From assembly GCA_905221605.1 (NCBI GenBank), contig CAJNDS010000657.1:277501-341500 (forward strand): a stretch of DNA of 64,000 nt, in the 5' to 3' direction. How positions within the stretch are numbered: the stretch's first letter is position 1; every line of letters begins with the position of its first letter. This DNA is from Symbiodinium natans (Eukaryota; Sar; Dinophyceae; Suessiales; Symbiodiniaceae). Below are positions 11,701-19,833 of the stretch, in pieces. Both the position numbers and the translations under genes were made by a program. The notes beneath the pieces were generated by a model. It was not told the origin of the DNA, did no database searches, and saw only the letters and a list, made by a program, of their open reading frames with translations.

Positions 11701-14541
11701 CGTTTGGGGTCTCTTGGCGCCACTTGGCGTTGAACACTTTAGGTGCAACAGGTACTTTTTGTTTTCTCGTCCGGGTTCTAGGTTTGGGCTTGTAGGGTTT
11801 GGAACTTGGGCTTCAGCTTAGGGCTTTTCGGGTGCTAGCCTTTAGGGCTGTGGGAGGTTCAACCGGTCGGCCAATCCAAACATTGGCAGTCGCAAGTACT
11901 TGCGCTTGGTGCCACCTCTAGGCTGCAACCTAGCGCCAGGAAACATGTCCACACGACACAGCCTGCTTTGGGCTTGTGGTGGAACGGGCGCGAGCACGGT
12001 GCCAAACAGGGGGACACCACGGCAGCGCTAGAAGAGCTACAGGCCCAGCTGCGTCCGACCCGGTGAAGCAGGATGCGTCCATCCCAACAACACGGCAGAG
12101 AGCATGGACGGCCGTAGGGCGAGGCCCCCGACACCTGCGTGAGTCTCCGGCGTCCCGCGAGATCTCAAGCACCACGCTTGCCAATGGGCCGTAACGCGAC
12201 GTAAGAAGAACCTGACGGACCCAAGCAGATACCAGGCAGGTGTACGCCTCATCATCTGCAATCCCCGTTATGGGGGCCTCCGAACGGATCTGTGTGGTAT
12301 ATCCACAACCAGTGCCAATCCCCATTCACTCCACCAACTCCTGGCGGCGGCGCAGGGCCGCCCGGGCGCGCCAGGACCGCACCGTGACAGACAGTTCCTG
12401 AAACAAGGCCGCGTGAGTCGTGGCCGATTCCACACCTGTCCGAGCCGCAACAGCCCGAGCCAAGTGCTTGAGTACGACCTCGGCGCCCTTGTCCCACGTG
12501 CCGGTGCTTTCTACCACCATGGGCACAAAGACTATGCCTTGGGCCTCGCAGCACTGCGCAGTGTTGAGGTGGTTCTCTTTGTGCCTGGCGTAGTCAGCAG
12601 CCGCTGCAGCTGTTTCCCTACTGGCCTTGGCCAGGGTCTCCTGTCGCTGTGGCGCCGTGACGGCGAAGTCAAGTGCAGCAGGAGACCCGGCCAAGGCCGG
12701 TAAGTAAACATCAGCAGGGCGTCTGCCAGCAGAGCGAGTGTCGTCCGGGCACTGCGGGAGCAACAGCCCAGACTTTTCTTTTTCGGGTCGCAACCCTGCC
12801 CGCTCCGCCCAATTGCAGACTAGGTCACGGACGGCATTGTGCCTCTGCGTGCGTTCCCCGCCGGCTACACACATAGCGGCATGGTGTCCGCAGGAGTCCA
12901 GGATACCATCGCAACGTGGACACCAGACATCTTCAGCGGCTTCAGGGACGCCCAACCGGACCCCCAACTCAGTAGTGAAAATGGCTGGCTCCATGCGCGT
13001 TTTCCCGGCCGGTAGCGCAGCGAGGAAGGCACGGGCCCCAGCTCCGGCCTCCGAGAAAAGAGCCGCCCGGGTAGCCGTGTCAGCAGCTAACAGAATGGCA
13101 TCCCACACCGCCGAGTCAATGTGCTGCGATAGGTCTCGCTGGCTGCTGCCCGTGACAGCTTCCAAGGTAAGGGCTCGATGACCCGGGAGCTGGGCATTGA
13201 GGGCGTTGAGCGCCTGGACCACATCGGGGTCGTTGAGCAGGTCGTTGGCGGAGAAGGATGGGTCCAGCTCAACACAAGCAGACAAGCTCTTCCCTAAAGA
13301 GGCCAAGTAGGCGGCGGGAGCGTGCCCGACAGTGCGGCGGAGTCCCAGCCCCGCTCGCGCATAGCCTAACCCCGCCTGTCGCCACTGTGCAGCCGTTGGG
13401 TGGATGCCGGTGAAACTGGCAAAGGAGCGCCTTACCATGTCGTCGAAGCCATCCAGGGCGCCGCGTTGGGCATGCGGAGGATTGCAGCGCATACTGTGCA
13501 CCATCCGAGTGTATCCAGCACAGGCGCGAAGGAGGCGCAAAGCCACTTGGGGGTCGTCCAAGTCAGCCAAGGCGTTTAAAAGCTCAGCAGCTTTGGCGGC
13601 ACGCTGTCCAGTGTGGTCATTCACGAAGGAATCGCTCCCAATGGCCGCTCCAAGGAACTCGAAATTGTCGAGGACCTTGCTGGCGCCGTCGTGTTTTCGC
13701 AACATAGCAGACGGGAAGTTGGCGCTCAAAGCAGCAGCCGGCACTGGCCCGCAGGCCACAACCTCGCATTTGGCAAGGTTCAGCGCAAGCCCGATCTCCG
13801 CAGCGCGGCGCTGAACTTGTAGCAAGGCAGCCCCCACCGCGGGAATATCCCCAGCCAAGATACCATCGTCCAGAAAATGAACAGCAATGTCCAGGGGGCA
13901 GGCGCGCAGCTCCGAGGCCACCGGCTGCAGAGCAGCAGAGAACAGCAAGGGGCCCAAAGGATCGCCTTGCTGGACTCCGGACGAGCTCACCAGGGTGCGC
14001 TCTCCGAACTGCAAGCGCGTAGGCTGCCGGTAGCACCAGACAGCCCATCTGGCCATGGCGGGGAAGGTTCAATCACAGGCTTTGCCTGGGCTCCGAGATT
14101 CAGGGGCTTAAGGTCGGTAGGGTTTAGGGTTTAGGGTTTAGGGCTTAGGGCTTAGGGCTTAGGGTTTAGGGTTTGGGGTTTAGGGCTTAGGGCATATGGA
14201 AATCGTGTCACTGAAAATAACCCACAAGCACTGAGCGCCTAAACCGTGAAAACCATACGACTTCGTACTTTTCCCATATGCCAGCGGCGTAATTCAAGGA
14301 GGGACCGCTTGAAGGGAACCCGAGTCTTGTTCCCATATTTCCCCCCCTTTTTTCTGCCTTATCCAATATACCTCAGTAGCCCTTACAATTACCCCCCAAA
14401 GGTCCCTTATAACCCTAAACCCTAAAACCTAAACCCTAAACCCTAGTCCCTCCTTCAGTCCCTTGATACTTTCTGCTCTACTATCACATATTCGGTCGGG
14501 GCGCAGGGCATCTGCCAAGACCTCCCCGCAGCGCGCCGACC
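631..14541 (-). CDS. HEAT/Armadillo-type helical-repeat protein gene, split into many small exons (both ends open)
   Basis: This gene is assembled from short minus-strand islands between telomere-like tracts. Best-supported exons, N to C: 14541-~14505, 10632-~10600 (DPDWQVRA), 9597-~9569 (ALGAYGAAG), 7421-~7384 (EAAAEALGHFG), 5851-5786 (GDTAFAARGAAARALG), 5313-5285 (ALREESSW), 4836-4802 (RLAAVGALRKE), 4596-4553 (AAALAAALTDGAWQ), 2372-2316 (ALSEDPSFRVRSE), 1582-1524 (AALGSLAALDGRAALELAL), 1332-1287 (DDESRVREASARSL) and 700-631 (RLGRLAEARACAAALAGAL). The recurring pattern 'aLxDpxxxVRxxAaxaLgxL' is the signature of HEAT repeats, which form protein-binding superhelices. Phases agree at 4802/4596 and 1524/1332, and most donors are GC. 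Some exons are clearly missing and junctions from 5.3 to 14.5 kb are approximate. A retrotransposon lies in one intron. The exact protein is not identified; an Armadillo or PBS lyase-type repeat protein is possible. Confidence 0.68.
716..750. repeat. T18-G17 homopolymer junction
   Basis: Eighteen T are followed directly by seventeen G, then by TTTAGGG-like units. An almost identical T18-G19 junction occurs at 16168-16204, and a shorter T/G junction lies near 27084-27101. Confidence 0.9.
2157..2482. repeat. Convergent telomere-like tracts flanking a HEAT exon
   Basis: A CCCTAAA tract (about 2157-2273) and a TTTAGGG/TTTGGGG tract (about 2399-2482) point towards each other, with about 120 bp between them holding the minus-strand exon 2372-2316. 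The right tract switches from TTTAGGG to about eight TTTGGGG units. Confidence 0.9.
4411..4515. mobile_element. MITE-like element, family 2 (perfect 16-bp terminal inverted repeats)
   Basis: AATATAGGGGCCGCAA at 4411-4426 is the exact reverse complement of 4500-4515. The 105-bp unit contains 'AGGGACCATA' and 'ACTATTAGCAA'-like internal sequence that recurs in diverged relatives near 16206-16262, 50798-50910 and 53770-53848, which end in ATTATTCCGACCCCTA-like sequence. There is no coding capacity, so it would be a non-autonomous DNA transposon remnant. Confidence 0.65.
5112..5275 (+). repeat. TTTAGGG tract
   Basis: About 22 TTTAGGG units, with a few TTTGGG, TTTCGGG and extended G variants, lie in the intron between HEAT-type exons 5313-5285 and 4836-4802. 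A possible 13-base microexon sits at 5097-5085, just beyond the tract. Confidence 0.9.
5935..6020. repeat. GGTTCGTA short tandem repeat
   Basis: About nine imperfect copies of an 8-9 bp GGTTCGTA unit lie in intronic sequence of the HEAT-type gene. The unit differs from the telomere-like repeats on both sides. Confidence 0.85.
6601..6934. repeat. Pair of divergent telomere-like tracts
   Basis: About ten CCCTAAA units (6601-6672) are followed, after about 90 bp of unique sequence, by about 24 TTTAGGG/TTTGGGG units (6760-6934), which run directly into the degenerate left arm of a family-1 MITE. Confidence 0.9.
6935..7027. mobile_element. MITE-like element, family 1, copy A (left end damaged)
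   Basis: The left arm (CCCCCTATACTAGCAGTGC, then TTAATAGGGAT) pairs with the right arm (ATCCCTATTAAGGAG, then TTAGTATATGGGGGGGAACATCCCAA). The outermost TTGGGATGTTC of the left arm is replaced by TTTAGGG repeat, so the element is truncated by, or inserted at, the tract edge. Relatives are at 9765-9868, 18620-18730, about 20926-20970, about 26258-26288 and 51464-51524. Confidence 0.7.
8693..8813 (+). repeat. Homogeneous TTGAGGG then TTTAGGG block
   Basis: About eleven TTGAGGG units, broken once by TTTAGGG, are followed by a clean TTTAGGG run. Such blocks of one variant suggest local copying rather than random decay of a TTTAGGG array. Confidence 0.9.
9370..9480. repeat. CCCTAATTA-type tandem repeat
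   Basis: About ten copies of a TACCCTAATTA-like unit, imperfect at first and cleaner towards the right. It looks like a telomere-unit derivative (CCCTAA with an extra ATTA) that was amplified locally. Confidence 0.8.
9765..9868. mobile_element. MITE-like element, family 1, copy B
   Basis: CTGGGATGTCCCCCTC...AACAGTCCTT at the left pairs with ATTAAGGACGTTAGTATAACGGGGAGCATCCCAA at the right. It has the same architecture as copy C at 18620-18730, with several substitutions in each arm. Confidence 0.7.
9958..10115. repeat. Dispersed repeat, family 4, copy 1
   Basis: The stretch from TCAAGGGACGAAAAGAGG through GGGACCTTAGGGGTTCTTT to the closing GGGGTCC...TACCCCTT matches 19398-19510 over most of its length. 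The first copy has an extra internal stretch of about 40 bp. Its ends (AGGTACC... and ...GGTCCCCTTACC) are weakly inverted, so it may be another short TIR element. Confidence 0.6.
11536..11690 (+). repeat. Pure TTTGGGG array
   Basis: About 21 consecutive TTTGGGG heptamers follow two TTTAGGG units. All frames are open on both strands, which produces spurious WGLGFGV- and NPKPQTP-type ORFs. Confidence 0.95.
11850..14085 (-). mobile_element. 5'-truncated non-LTR retrotransposon with restriction-like endonuclease
   Basis: This GC-rich block (no telomere-like units) lies between TTTAGGG-containing sequence at about 11840 and 14118. Its ORF opens in the middle of the reverse transcriptase, directly downstream of an in-frame TGA near 14080; upstream RT motifs are absent. 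This is the usual outcome of incomplete target-primed reverse transcription. About 480 bp follow the stop codon (12326 leftwards to about 11850) and would be the 3' untranslated region; I saw no clear poly-A or target duplication. It lies in an intron of the HEAT-type gene, in the same orientation. Confidence 0.7.
12326..14056 (-). CDS. Reverse transcriptase/RLE endonuclease C-terminal fragment of an R2-like non-LTR element
   Basis: The 576-residue ORF starts within the RT palm. GVQQGDPLGP at residues 27-36 is the conserved box of non-LTR RTs, and FLDD at 61-64 occupies the catalytic YADD/FADD position. After a thumb-like helical region come a Cys/His cluster (CPRC 379-382, CGHHAAMC 389-396), an RH pair at 405-406, and a PD-(D/E)xK-like order: RPAD with D449, DFAVT with D463, and K493. 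This order is that of the R2/CRE-type restriction-like endonuclease, which cuts the target site. The N-terminal half of the RT and any DNA-binding domains are missing, so this copy cannot be autonomous. Long antisense ORFs over the same DNA reflect high GC. The nearest named family was not determined. Confidence 0.85.
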   Translation of the reverse strand: MARWAVWCYRQPTRLQFGERTLVSSSGVQQGDPLGPLLFSAALQPVASELRACPLDIAVHFLDDGILAGDIPAVGAALLQVQRRAAEIGLALNLAKCEVVACGPVPAAALSANFPSAMLRKHDGASKVLDNFEFLGAAIGSDSFVNDHTGQRAAKAAELLNALADLDDPQVALRLLRACAGYTRMVHSMRCNPPHAQRGALDGFDDMVRRSFASFTGIHPTAAQWRQAGLGYARAGLGLRRTVGHAPAAYLASLGKSLSACVELDPSFSANDLLNDPDVVQALNALNAQLPGHRALTLEAVTGSSQRDLSQHIDSAVWDAILLAADTATRAALFSEAGAGARAFLAALPAGKTRMEPAIFTTELGVRLGVPEAAEDVWCPRCDGILDSCGHHAAMCVAGGERTQRHNAVRDLVCNWAERAGLRPEKEKSGLLLPQCPDDTRSAGRRPADVYLPALAGSPAALDFAVTAPQRQETLAKASRETAAAAADYARHKENHLNTAQCCEAQGIVFVPMVVESTGTWDKGAEVVLKHLARAVAARTGVESATTHAALFQELSVTVRSWRARAALRRRQELVE

Positions 14542-16167
14542 CTGGGCCCAACTTGGAGAGTTGAAGGGTTTGGGGTTTAGGGTTTGGGGTTTAGGGTTTG
14601 GGGTTTAGGGTTTAGGGTTTGGGGCTTAGGATTGGGGCTTAGGGTTCAGGACTTGGGGAGTTGAAGTGGTTTGGGGCTCGGGGGCCTTACAGTTTCATAA
14701 ACGGATATAGGAGCACATAGGATGCGTGCAGTTGGGACACAAGCTGGAGTCTCCACTAGCCCAAGAACGAAATAATGCACGTGCCTCTTGCTAAAAGCCC
14801 TGAACCCTACACTCTAAACCCTGAAACCTCCAAGCCCTCAATCCCCCGAAAGCCCTGAACCCAGAAGAAATGCCTATAAACCCTAAAGGCCTAAAGAAAA
14901 TTTTAACCCTAAACCCTTTCCTGAGCTCAAGGCCTATGGGCACAGGGATTGCATTGCAGGACTTCGGGCTTGGGGTGCTACAGTTTTGGGGAGTTGGGGC
15001 TCTTGAAAGCAGCCTAAACCCTAAACCCCAAACCCTAAACCCCAAACCCTAAACCCTAAACCCTAAACCCCAAACCCTAAACCCTAAACCCCAAACCCCA
15101 AACCCTAAACCCTGTAAACCCTAAACCCTAAACCCTAAACCCTAAACCCTGATGAGGCAGCCGAAGGGCCCAGCTTCTTGGCTGTGAGGTGCCTGGCGGC
15201 ATCATGGCGGCTGCTGGAGCCTCGGCCAAGATCCACTGAAGCCCCCTAAGGGTTTGGGGTTTAGGGTTTGGGGTTTAGGGTTTGGGGTTTAGGGTTTAGG
15301 GTTTGGGGCTTAGGGATTGGGGTTTAGGGTCTAGGGTTTAGGGTTTGGGGTTTGGGGTTTGGGGTTTAGGGTCTAGGGTTTAGGGTAGGCCCCCAGATGG
15401 GCTATCGGTTTCAGGGCTTAGGGTCTAGGGTCTAGGGTCTAGGGTTTAGGGTTTGGGATTTAGGGTTTAGGGATTCGATCTTGGGTTTGGGCTTGGGGCT
15501 TAGTGTTTGGGGTTTGAAGTTTAGGGCTTGAGATTGGGTGTTATGTAGGGCTTAAGGCCTGGGAGGCTGAACGTTTGGGAAACCTCCCTACTCCCGTTAA
15601 ACCCTAAACCCTAAACCCTAAACCCCAAACCTCCGTGCAAGGATGCTTAGGAGGGCGTCACCTCACTCGAGCTACGAAGACACCACAGGCCACCACCAAG
15701 ACTTGAAAACCCATCATCTTCAAGGGGTTTAGGGTTTAGGGTTTAGGGTTTAGGGTTTAGGGTTTAAGGTTTAGGGTTTAGGGTTTAGGGTTTACGGCTT
15801 AAGGTTCGGGCTGGGCTTGGGGGCCTTCAGGCTTGCCCAGTAGAGGCTTAGTACTTACGAGGGTTTCGGGTTTAGGGTTTAGGGTTTAGGGTTTAGGGTT
15901 TAGGGGTTTGTCGAGTTTCAGCTGCTGAAGACCCCTGCCAGCTGCCGGGAGACTGAGACTTTGCTTCAGCACGGCGCCGCTGGAGGTCAGCGAATCTTGG
16001 ATGCTTCGGACCAGCACCTATGCGCGGTTTAGGGTTTAGGGTTTAGGGTCTAGGGTCTAGGGTCTAGGGTTTAGGGTTAAGGGTTTAGGGTTTGAGTCCG
16101 CGGCGTCAAGGGTTCGGGGCTGAGGGCTGTGTACTATGGGGGCCTGAATCATTAGAACAGGATTTTC

Positions 16168-16262
16168 TTTTTTTTTTTTTTTTTTGGGGGGGGGGGGGGG
16201 GGGGTATTATACTTTAATGGGACCAAAAGAGAACATGATTCGTAGTTATTCCGACCCCTCTA
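16168..16262. repeat. T18-G19 junction followed by a family-2 MITE fragment
   Basis: The homopolymer junction 16168-16204 runs directly into ATTATACTTTAATGGGACCA...AGTTATTCCGACCCCT (16206-16260), which resembles one end of the family-2 elements at 4411-4515 and 53770-53848. Confidence 0.6.
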
Positions 16263-17052
16263 CTAGGCTGCGTAAGACTGGGCAGCTGGGGATTGGGAGA
16301 TCTACGATCAGCGTCGTGGGGTTTTAGGATTTAGGGTTTAGGGTTTAGGGTTCAGGGTTTAGGGTTTAGGGTTTTGCATCTCGGTGTGTGGGAGCTTGGG
16401 TCGAAGTGACGGGATGATGAGGCAAATGAACCCTAAACCATGCACCCTGCACCCTAAACCCTAAACCCTAAACCCGAAACCCGAAACCCCAACTCTCTCA
16501 GAAAAACAAAGGCGCCGAGCCGCCCCAAAATGCCTTGCAGCCGATGACCCTAAACCCTAAACCATAAACCTCAACCCTATCACCCTATCTTAAGCTATTT
16601 GTGGGCGGGGGGGGGGGGCCCAGAAAACTAAATTTAAGTTATTTGTTGGGGGGGGGGGGGGGGGCCAGAAATCTGGAGCGACTGACCTTGCCGGGGAGGA
16701 AGGGGGGGAGGGGGGGAGGAGGAGTGAGGAGATGTGTTGTTTTTCGGTTGGGTGGACAACACTTTCTATTGGCTGTAATCTTTTTCTTGGCCCTACACCC
16801 CACACCCTACACCCTACACCCCACACTCTACACCCAACACCCAACACCCTAAACCCTAAACCCTAAACCTTAGGGACTGTGCTGGGCTTCTGGCGCTGAG
16901 GCGGAAGGCCGGCGAAGGCGTGGCCGCAACCATCCATACCAGCGGCCAGGGGCCGCGAGGGTTTATGGGGGTTTAGGGGGTTTAGGGGGTTTAGGGTTTA
17001 GGGTTTAGGGTTTAGGGTTTAGGGTTTAGGGTTTAGGGTTTAGGGTTTAGGG

Positions 17053-17825
17053 TTGGGGCGGGGCTCTACCATCATTTGCAGGCCTCTACTATGACAGAAA
17101 TGCTCGCCGGTAACGGCGCTTGTAACGGAAACTGTAACGGAAAGGAGCGGAGCTGTAACGGACTTGTCGCGGAGCTGTAACGGAGTCGTATCGGAAGGCT
17201 GCAACGGAGCGCTACCGGCTGCAGCGATGCTGTAACGGAAGCTGTAACGGAGCCGTAGCAGAAGCAGCAACTTGATAACAGACCTGTAGCGGAACTGTAA
17301 CGGAGCTGTACAACTGAGCTGTAACGGGAGCTGTGGCGGAGCTGTAACGGAGATGTAACGGAGCTGTAACGGAGCTGTATAACTGAGCTGTAACGGAAGC
17401 TGTAACGGAGCTGCAGCGGAGGTGCATCGGAGCTGTAATGGAGCTGTAACGGAGCTGTCACGGAAACTGCAACGGAAGCTGTAACGGAGCTGTAACGGAG
17501 GTGCAACGGAGCTGTAACGGAGCTGTAACGGAAGCTGTAACGGAGCTGTAACGGAGGTGCAAGGGAGCTGTAACGGAGCTGTAACGGAGGTGCGTCGGAG
17601 CTGTAACGGAGCTGCAACGGAACTGTAACGGAAGCTGTAACGGAACTGTAACGGAAGCTGTAACGGAGGTGCAACAGAGTTGTAACGGAGCTCTAGTGGA
17701 AGCTGTAACGGAGGTGCAACGGAGCTGTAACGGAACTGTAGCAGTTGCTGTAACGGAGCTGTAACGGAGGGCCCACGGTGGGCAGCGCAAATCCCATAGT
17801 AAATGATGGTAGAGCCCACCCCCAA
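17053..17825. mobile_element. TIR-bounded element with an 11-bp minisatellite interior
   Basis: GGGCTCTACCATCATTT (17061-17077) is the perfect reverse complement of 17801-17817. Beyond a 2-base mismatch the pairing continues (TTGGGG at 17053-17058 with CCCCAA at 17820-17825). Between the ends, about 680 bp consist of variants of CTGTAACGGAG. The element is embedded in TTTAGGG sequence on both sides. An 11-bp unit keeps all frames open, so the 286-residue minus ORF (SVTAPLQLRYS repeats) is not evidence of a protein. Confidence 0.7.
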
Positions 17826-18383
17826 GTTTAGGGTTGAGGGTTTAGGGTCTGGGGTTTGGTGTTCAGGTTTAGGGTGTAGTGCTTCGGGCTTAGGGTCCAA
17901 AAACCCAACACCCTACGTAAACCCTCTGAGAAATTTGGGAGTGGCTTGGGGATCTGAGGCTTGACGCCAGTTGCCCCTGCGAAAGCTATCAGAAGCTTTC
18001 AGATCACTGACATAAAGCTTAAATTGCCGAAGCCTAGGACCCTGCATAGGGCCTTTTTGTAAAACAGACAGGTCCATGCTCGGGGCACTTTTCTAAGGGC
18101 ATCGTCTCTGGTGGGTTGGGCTGGGTCGGGATCAGAGGCAGCTTGCCGAGTGATCGCTTAAGTACTTGAACACCACGCGATTTGGGGTTTAGGGTTGAGG
18201 GTTTAGGGTTTAGGGTTGAGGGTTTAGGGTTTAGGGTTTAAGGTTTAGGGGTCTCGGGTCTAGGGTTTAGGGTGCCGTCCTAGTGTGGGGATGCAGCGAG
18301 TCGACGCAGCTAGAGCCTTGGTGGACGTCATAGACGTGTACCGTCATCTTGGTAGCCCAGGAACCATATTGTGATAAGGGCAC

Positions 18384-18525
18384 CCTAAACCCTAAACCCT
18401 AAACCCTAAACCCTAAACTCTAAACCCTAAACCCTAAACCCTAAACCCTAAACCCTAAACCCTAAACCCTAAGCCCTAAGCCCTAAGCCCTAAGCCCTAA
18501 GCCCTAAGCCCTAAGCTCTAAGCCC
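18384..18525 (-). repeat. CCCTAAA tract switching to CCCTAAG
   Basis: About twelve CCCTAAA units are followed by about eight CCCTAAG units. The switch is abrupt, again showing block-wise homogenisation of variants. Confidence 0.9.
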
Positions 18526-18619
18526 TTTTTGGGGGTTGCTTACTTTATAAGAAAACCTTGAACCACAAAAAGGTACAAGGGGCACCTCTGGGCCACCGAG
18601 CCACCACGCCCCAGAGAAA

Positions 18620-18730
18620 TTGGGATGTTCCCCCCCTTGTACTAACGAATAGTCCCCAATAGGGATTCTAGTATATACTACCTATTAGAAGCCCTATGAA
18701 GGACTGCTAGTATAATTGGGAACATCCCAA
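18620..18730. mobile_element. MITE-like element, family 1, copy C (intact ends)
   Basis: TTGGGATGTTCCC (18620-18632) and GGGAACATCCCAA (18718-18730) are perfect 13-bp inverted repeats. The pairing continues imperfectly inwards (TTGTACTAACGAATAGTCC with GGACTGCTAGTATAA). The element is 111 bp, non-coding, and the best-preserved family-1 copy. No certain target duplication was seen. Confidence 0.75.
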
Positions 18731-19397
18731 CATGATAGCATAGCCGGTCCCAAAGCCCAACCGAAAGCGACAGCAGGGCTGTGGCCTGAAAGCTGCATGC
18801 CTCGTCAAGGGGATCTGCGGCGTCTTCCAGATTTCTGACTAAAATTGACCGGCGATGTGTCTTGGAAGGTCAAGAACTGCTCGGCAAGTGCTGTCGAGAA
18901 GCTACATGCTTCTTACAGGCATGCGGCATGACATGATGTGCTGCGGCTTCCTGAGCAAATCAAAAACTGTGCATGCGGAATGCCTGAGCCAAGCTCTGCA
19001 AGGTCATAGCGTCCCAATCCAAAACTGGCGAAAAGACGTGGTGCTGAAGACGAAAGCTGGCGAAAAGACCTGGTGTTCAAGGCAATTGCGAGGGCGCGGC
19101 AGACAAAAGCAGGCAGCGTTTTGCTGCGGATTGCCATGAAAACTGTAGCTTGGCAGCTGCCCCAACATCCAAAAGATGCCAGAGATCTGCAAGAGCCTAG
19201 ATGGATACTGGCGGATTCGCACAGGGGATGTCCTGCCAAGGGAAAAATCTAAACGCACTTAAACAGAAGCCCTGCTAGGTTGTTCATTCAGGGCTTAGGG
19301 TTTTGGGTTGGTATTGGGCTCAGCTTGGCCTGACGCAGTCCCATGTGCACACCTAGGACCTAAGGCGGCGACGCGAGAATCACAAAACGACTACACT

Positions 19398-19510
19398 CAA
19401 GGGACGAAAGGAGGGACTGTTATGAGGGACCTTAGGGGTTCTTTAGGGGATATTTAGGGGCTACTTAGGTATGTAGGGACTACTTCTAGGGGTCCCTCCT
19501 TGTACCCCTT
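19398..19510. repeat. Dispersed repeat, family 4, copy 2
   Basis: CTCAAGGGACGAAAGGAGG through GGGACCTTAGGGGTTCTTT to TACCCCTT matches 9958-10115, which identifies both as copies of one dispersed element. Confidence 0.6.
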
Positions 19511-19833
19511 GGTACACCAAGATTTCGAGCGCACAAGGAGCCTTTGGAGGTCAAAGGAAGCAGACGTGAGCCGAAGTCGGCACCACTTATGCAAAAGGTG
19601 AAGCTTCCAAATCGGCATCAGAAAAAGCTCCGCCTCCTTTCGACCCCAAGGGACCCTGTGGCCACACGGCTTTGGGGTGAGACGGACGCACGCGGGATTT
19701 GGACTATGGTTTCCCTAAACCCTAAACCCTATGAAGTGTTCAGCAGGGTTTGGCAAGTCAACAGCAGCATGCAAGGGCGGGGGTCTCAGTATCGATTTGG
19801 GAGTTCGCCCTGCCAGCTTTCTCAGAGCCTCAC

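Larger units (their letters stand above)
14570..19830. other. Intergenic or unresolved region between the HEAT-type gene and the gcvT 3' end
   Basis: The stretch is dominated by telomere-like tracts (for example 15013-15152, 15722-15795, 16987-17053, 18384-18525) and mobile remnants. Several short islands could be exons, such as 15160-15240 minus (reading DAARHLTAKKLG), but strand and splice sites could not be fixed. The 94-residue plus ORF at 18855-19139 and the overlapping minus ORF have no recognisable features. The 5' end of the HEAT-type gene is probably here. Confidence 0.5.

Noticed and set aside
11494-11821. ORFs of WGLGFGV or NPKPQTP repeats on both strands (also 1688-1961, 2407-2607 and elsewhere)
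   Set aside because: They are direct translations of TTTGGGG/TTTAGGG heptamers; a 7-bp unit without stop combinations stays open in several frames.
11859-12554. Minus ORFs of 60-131 residues after the retrotransposon stop
   Set aside because: They overlap one another in different frames and probably lie in the 3' untranslated part.
12413-13822. Plus-strand ORFs of 96-147 residues
   Set aside because: Antisense to the retrotransposon ORF in GC-rich DNA, without recognisable motifs.
17040-17900. 286-residue minus ORF of SVTAPLQLRYS repeats and overlapping ORFs
   Set aside because: The 11-bp minisatellite gives an 11-residue period in every frame; three overlapping frames are open, so there is no sign of selection on one.
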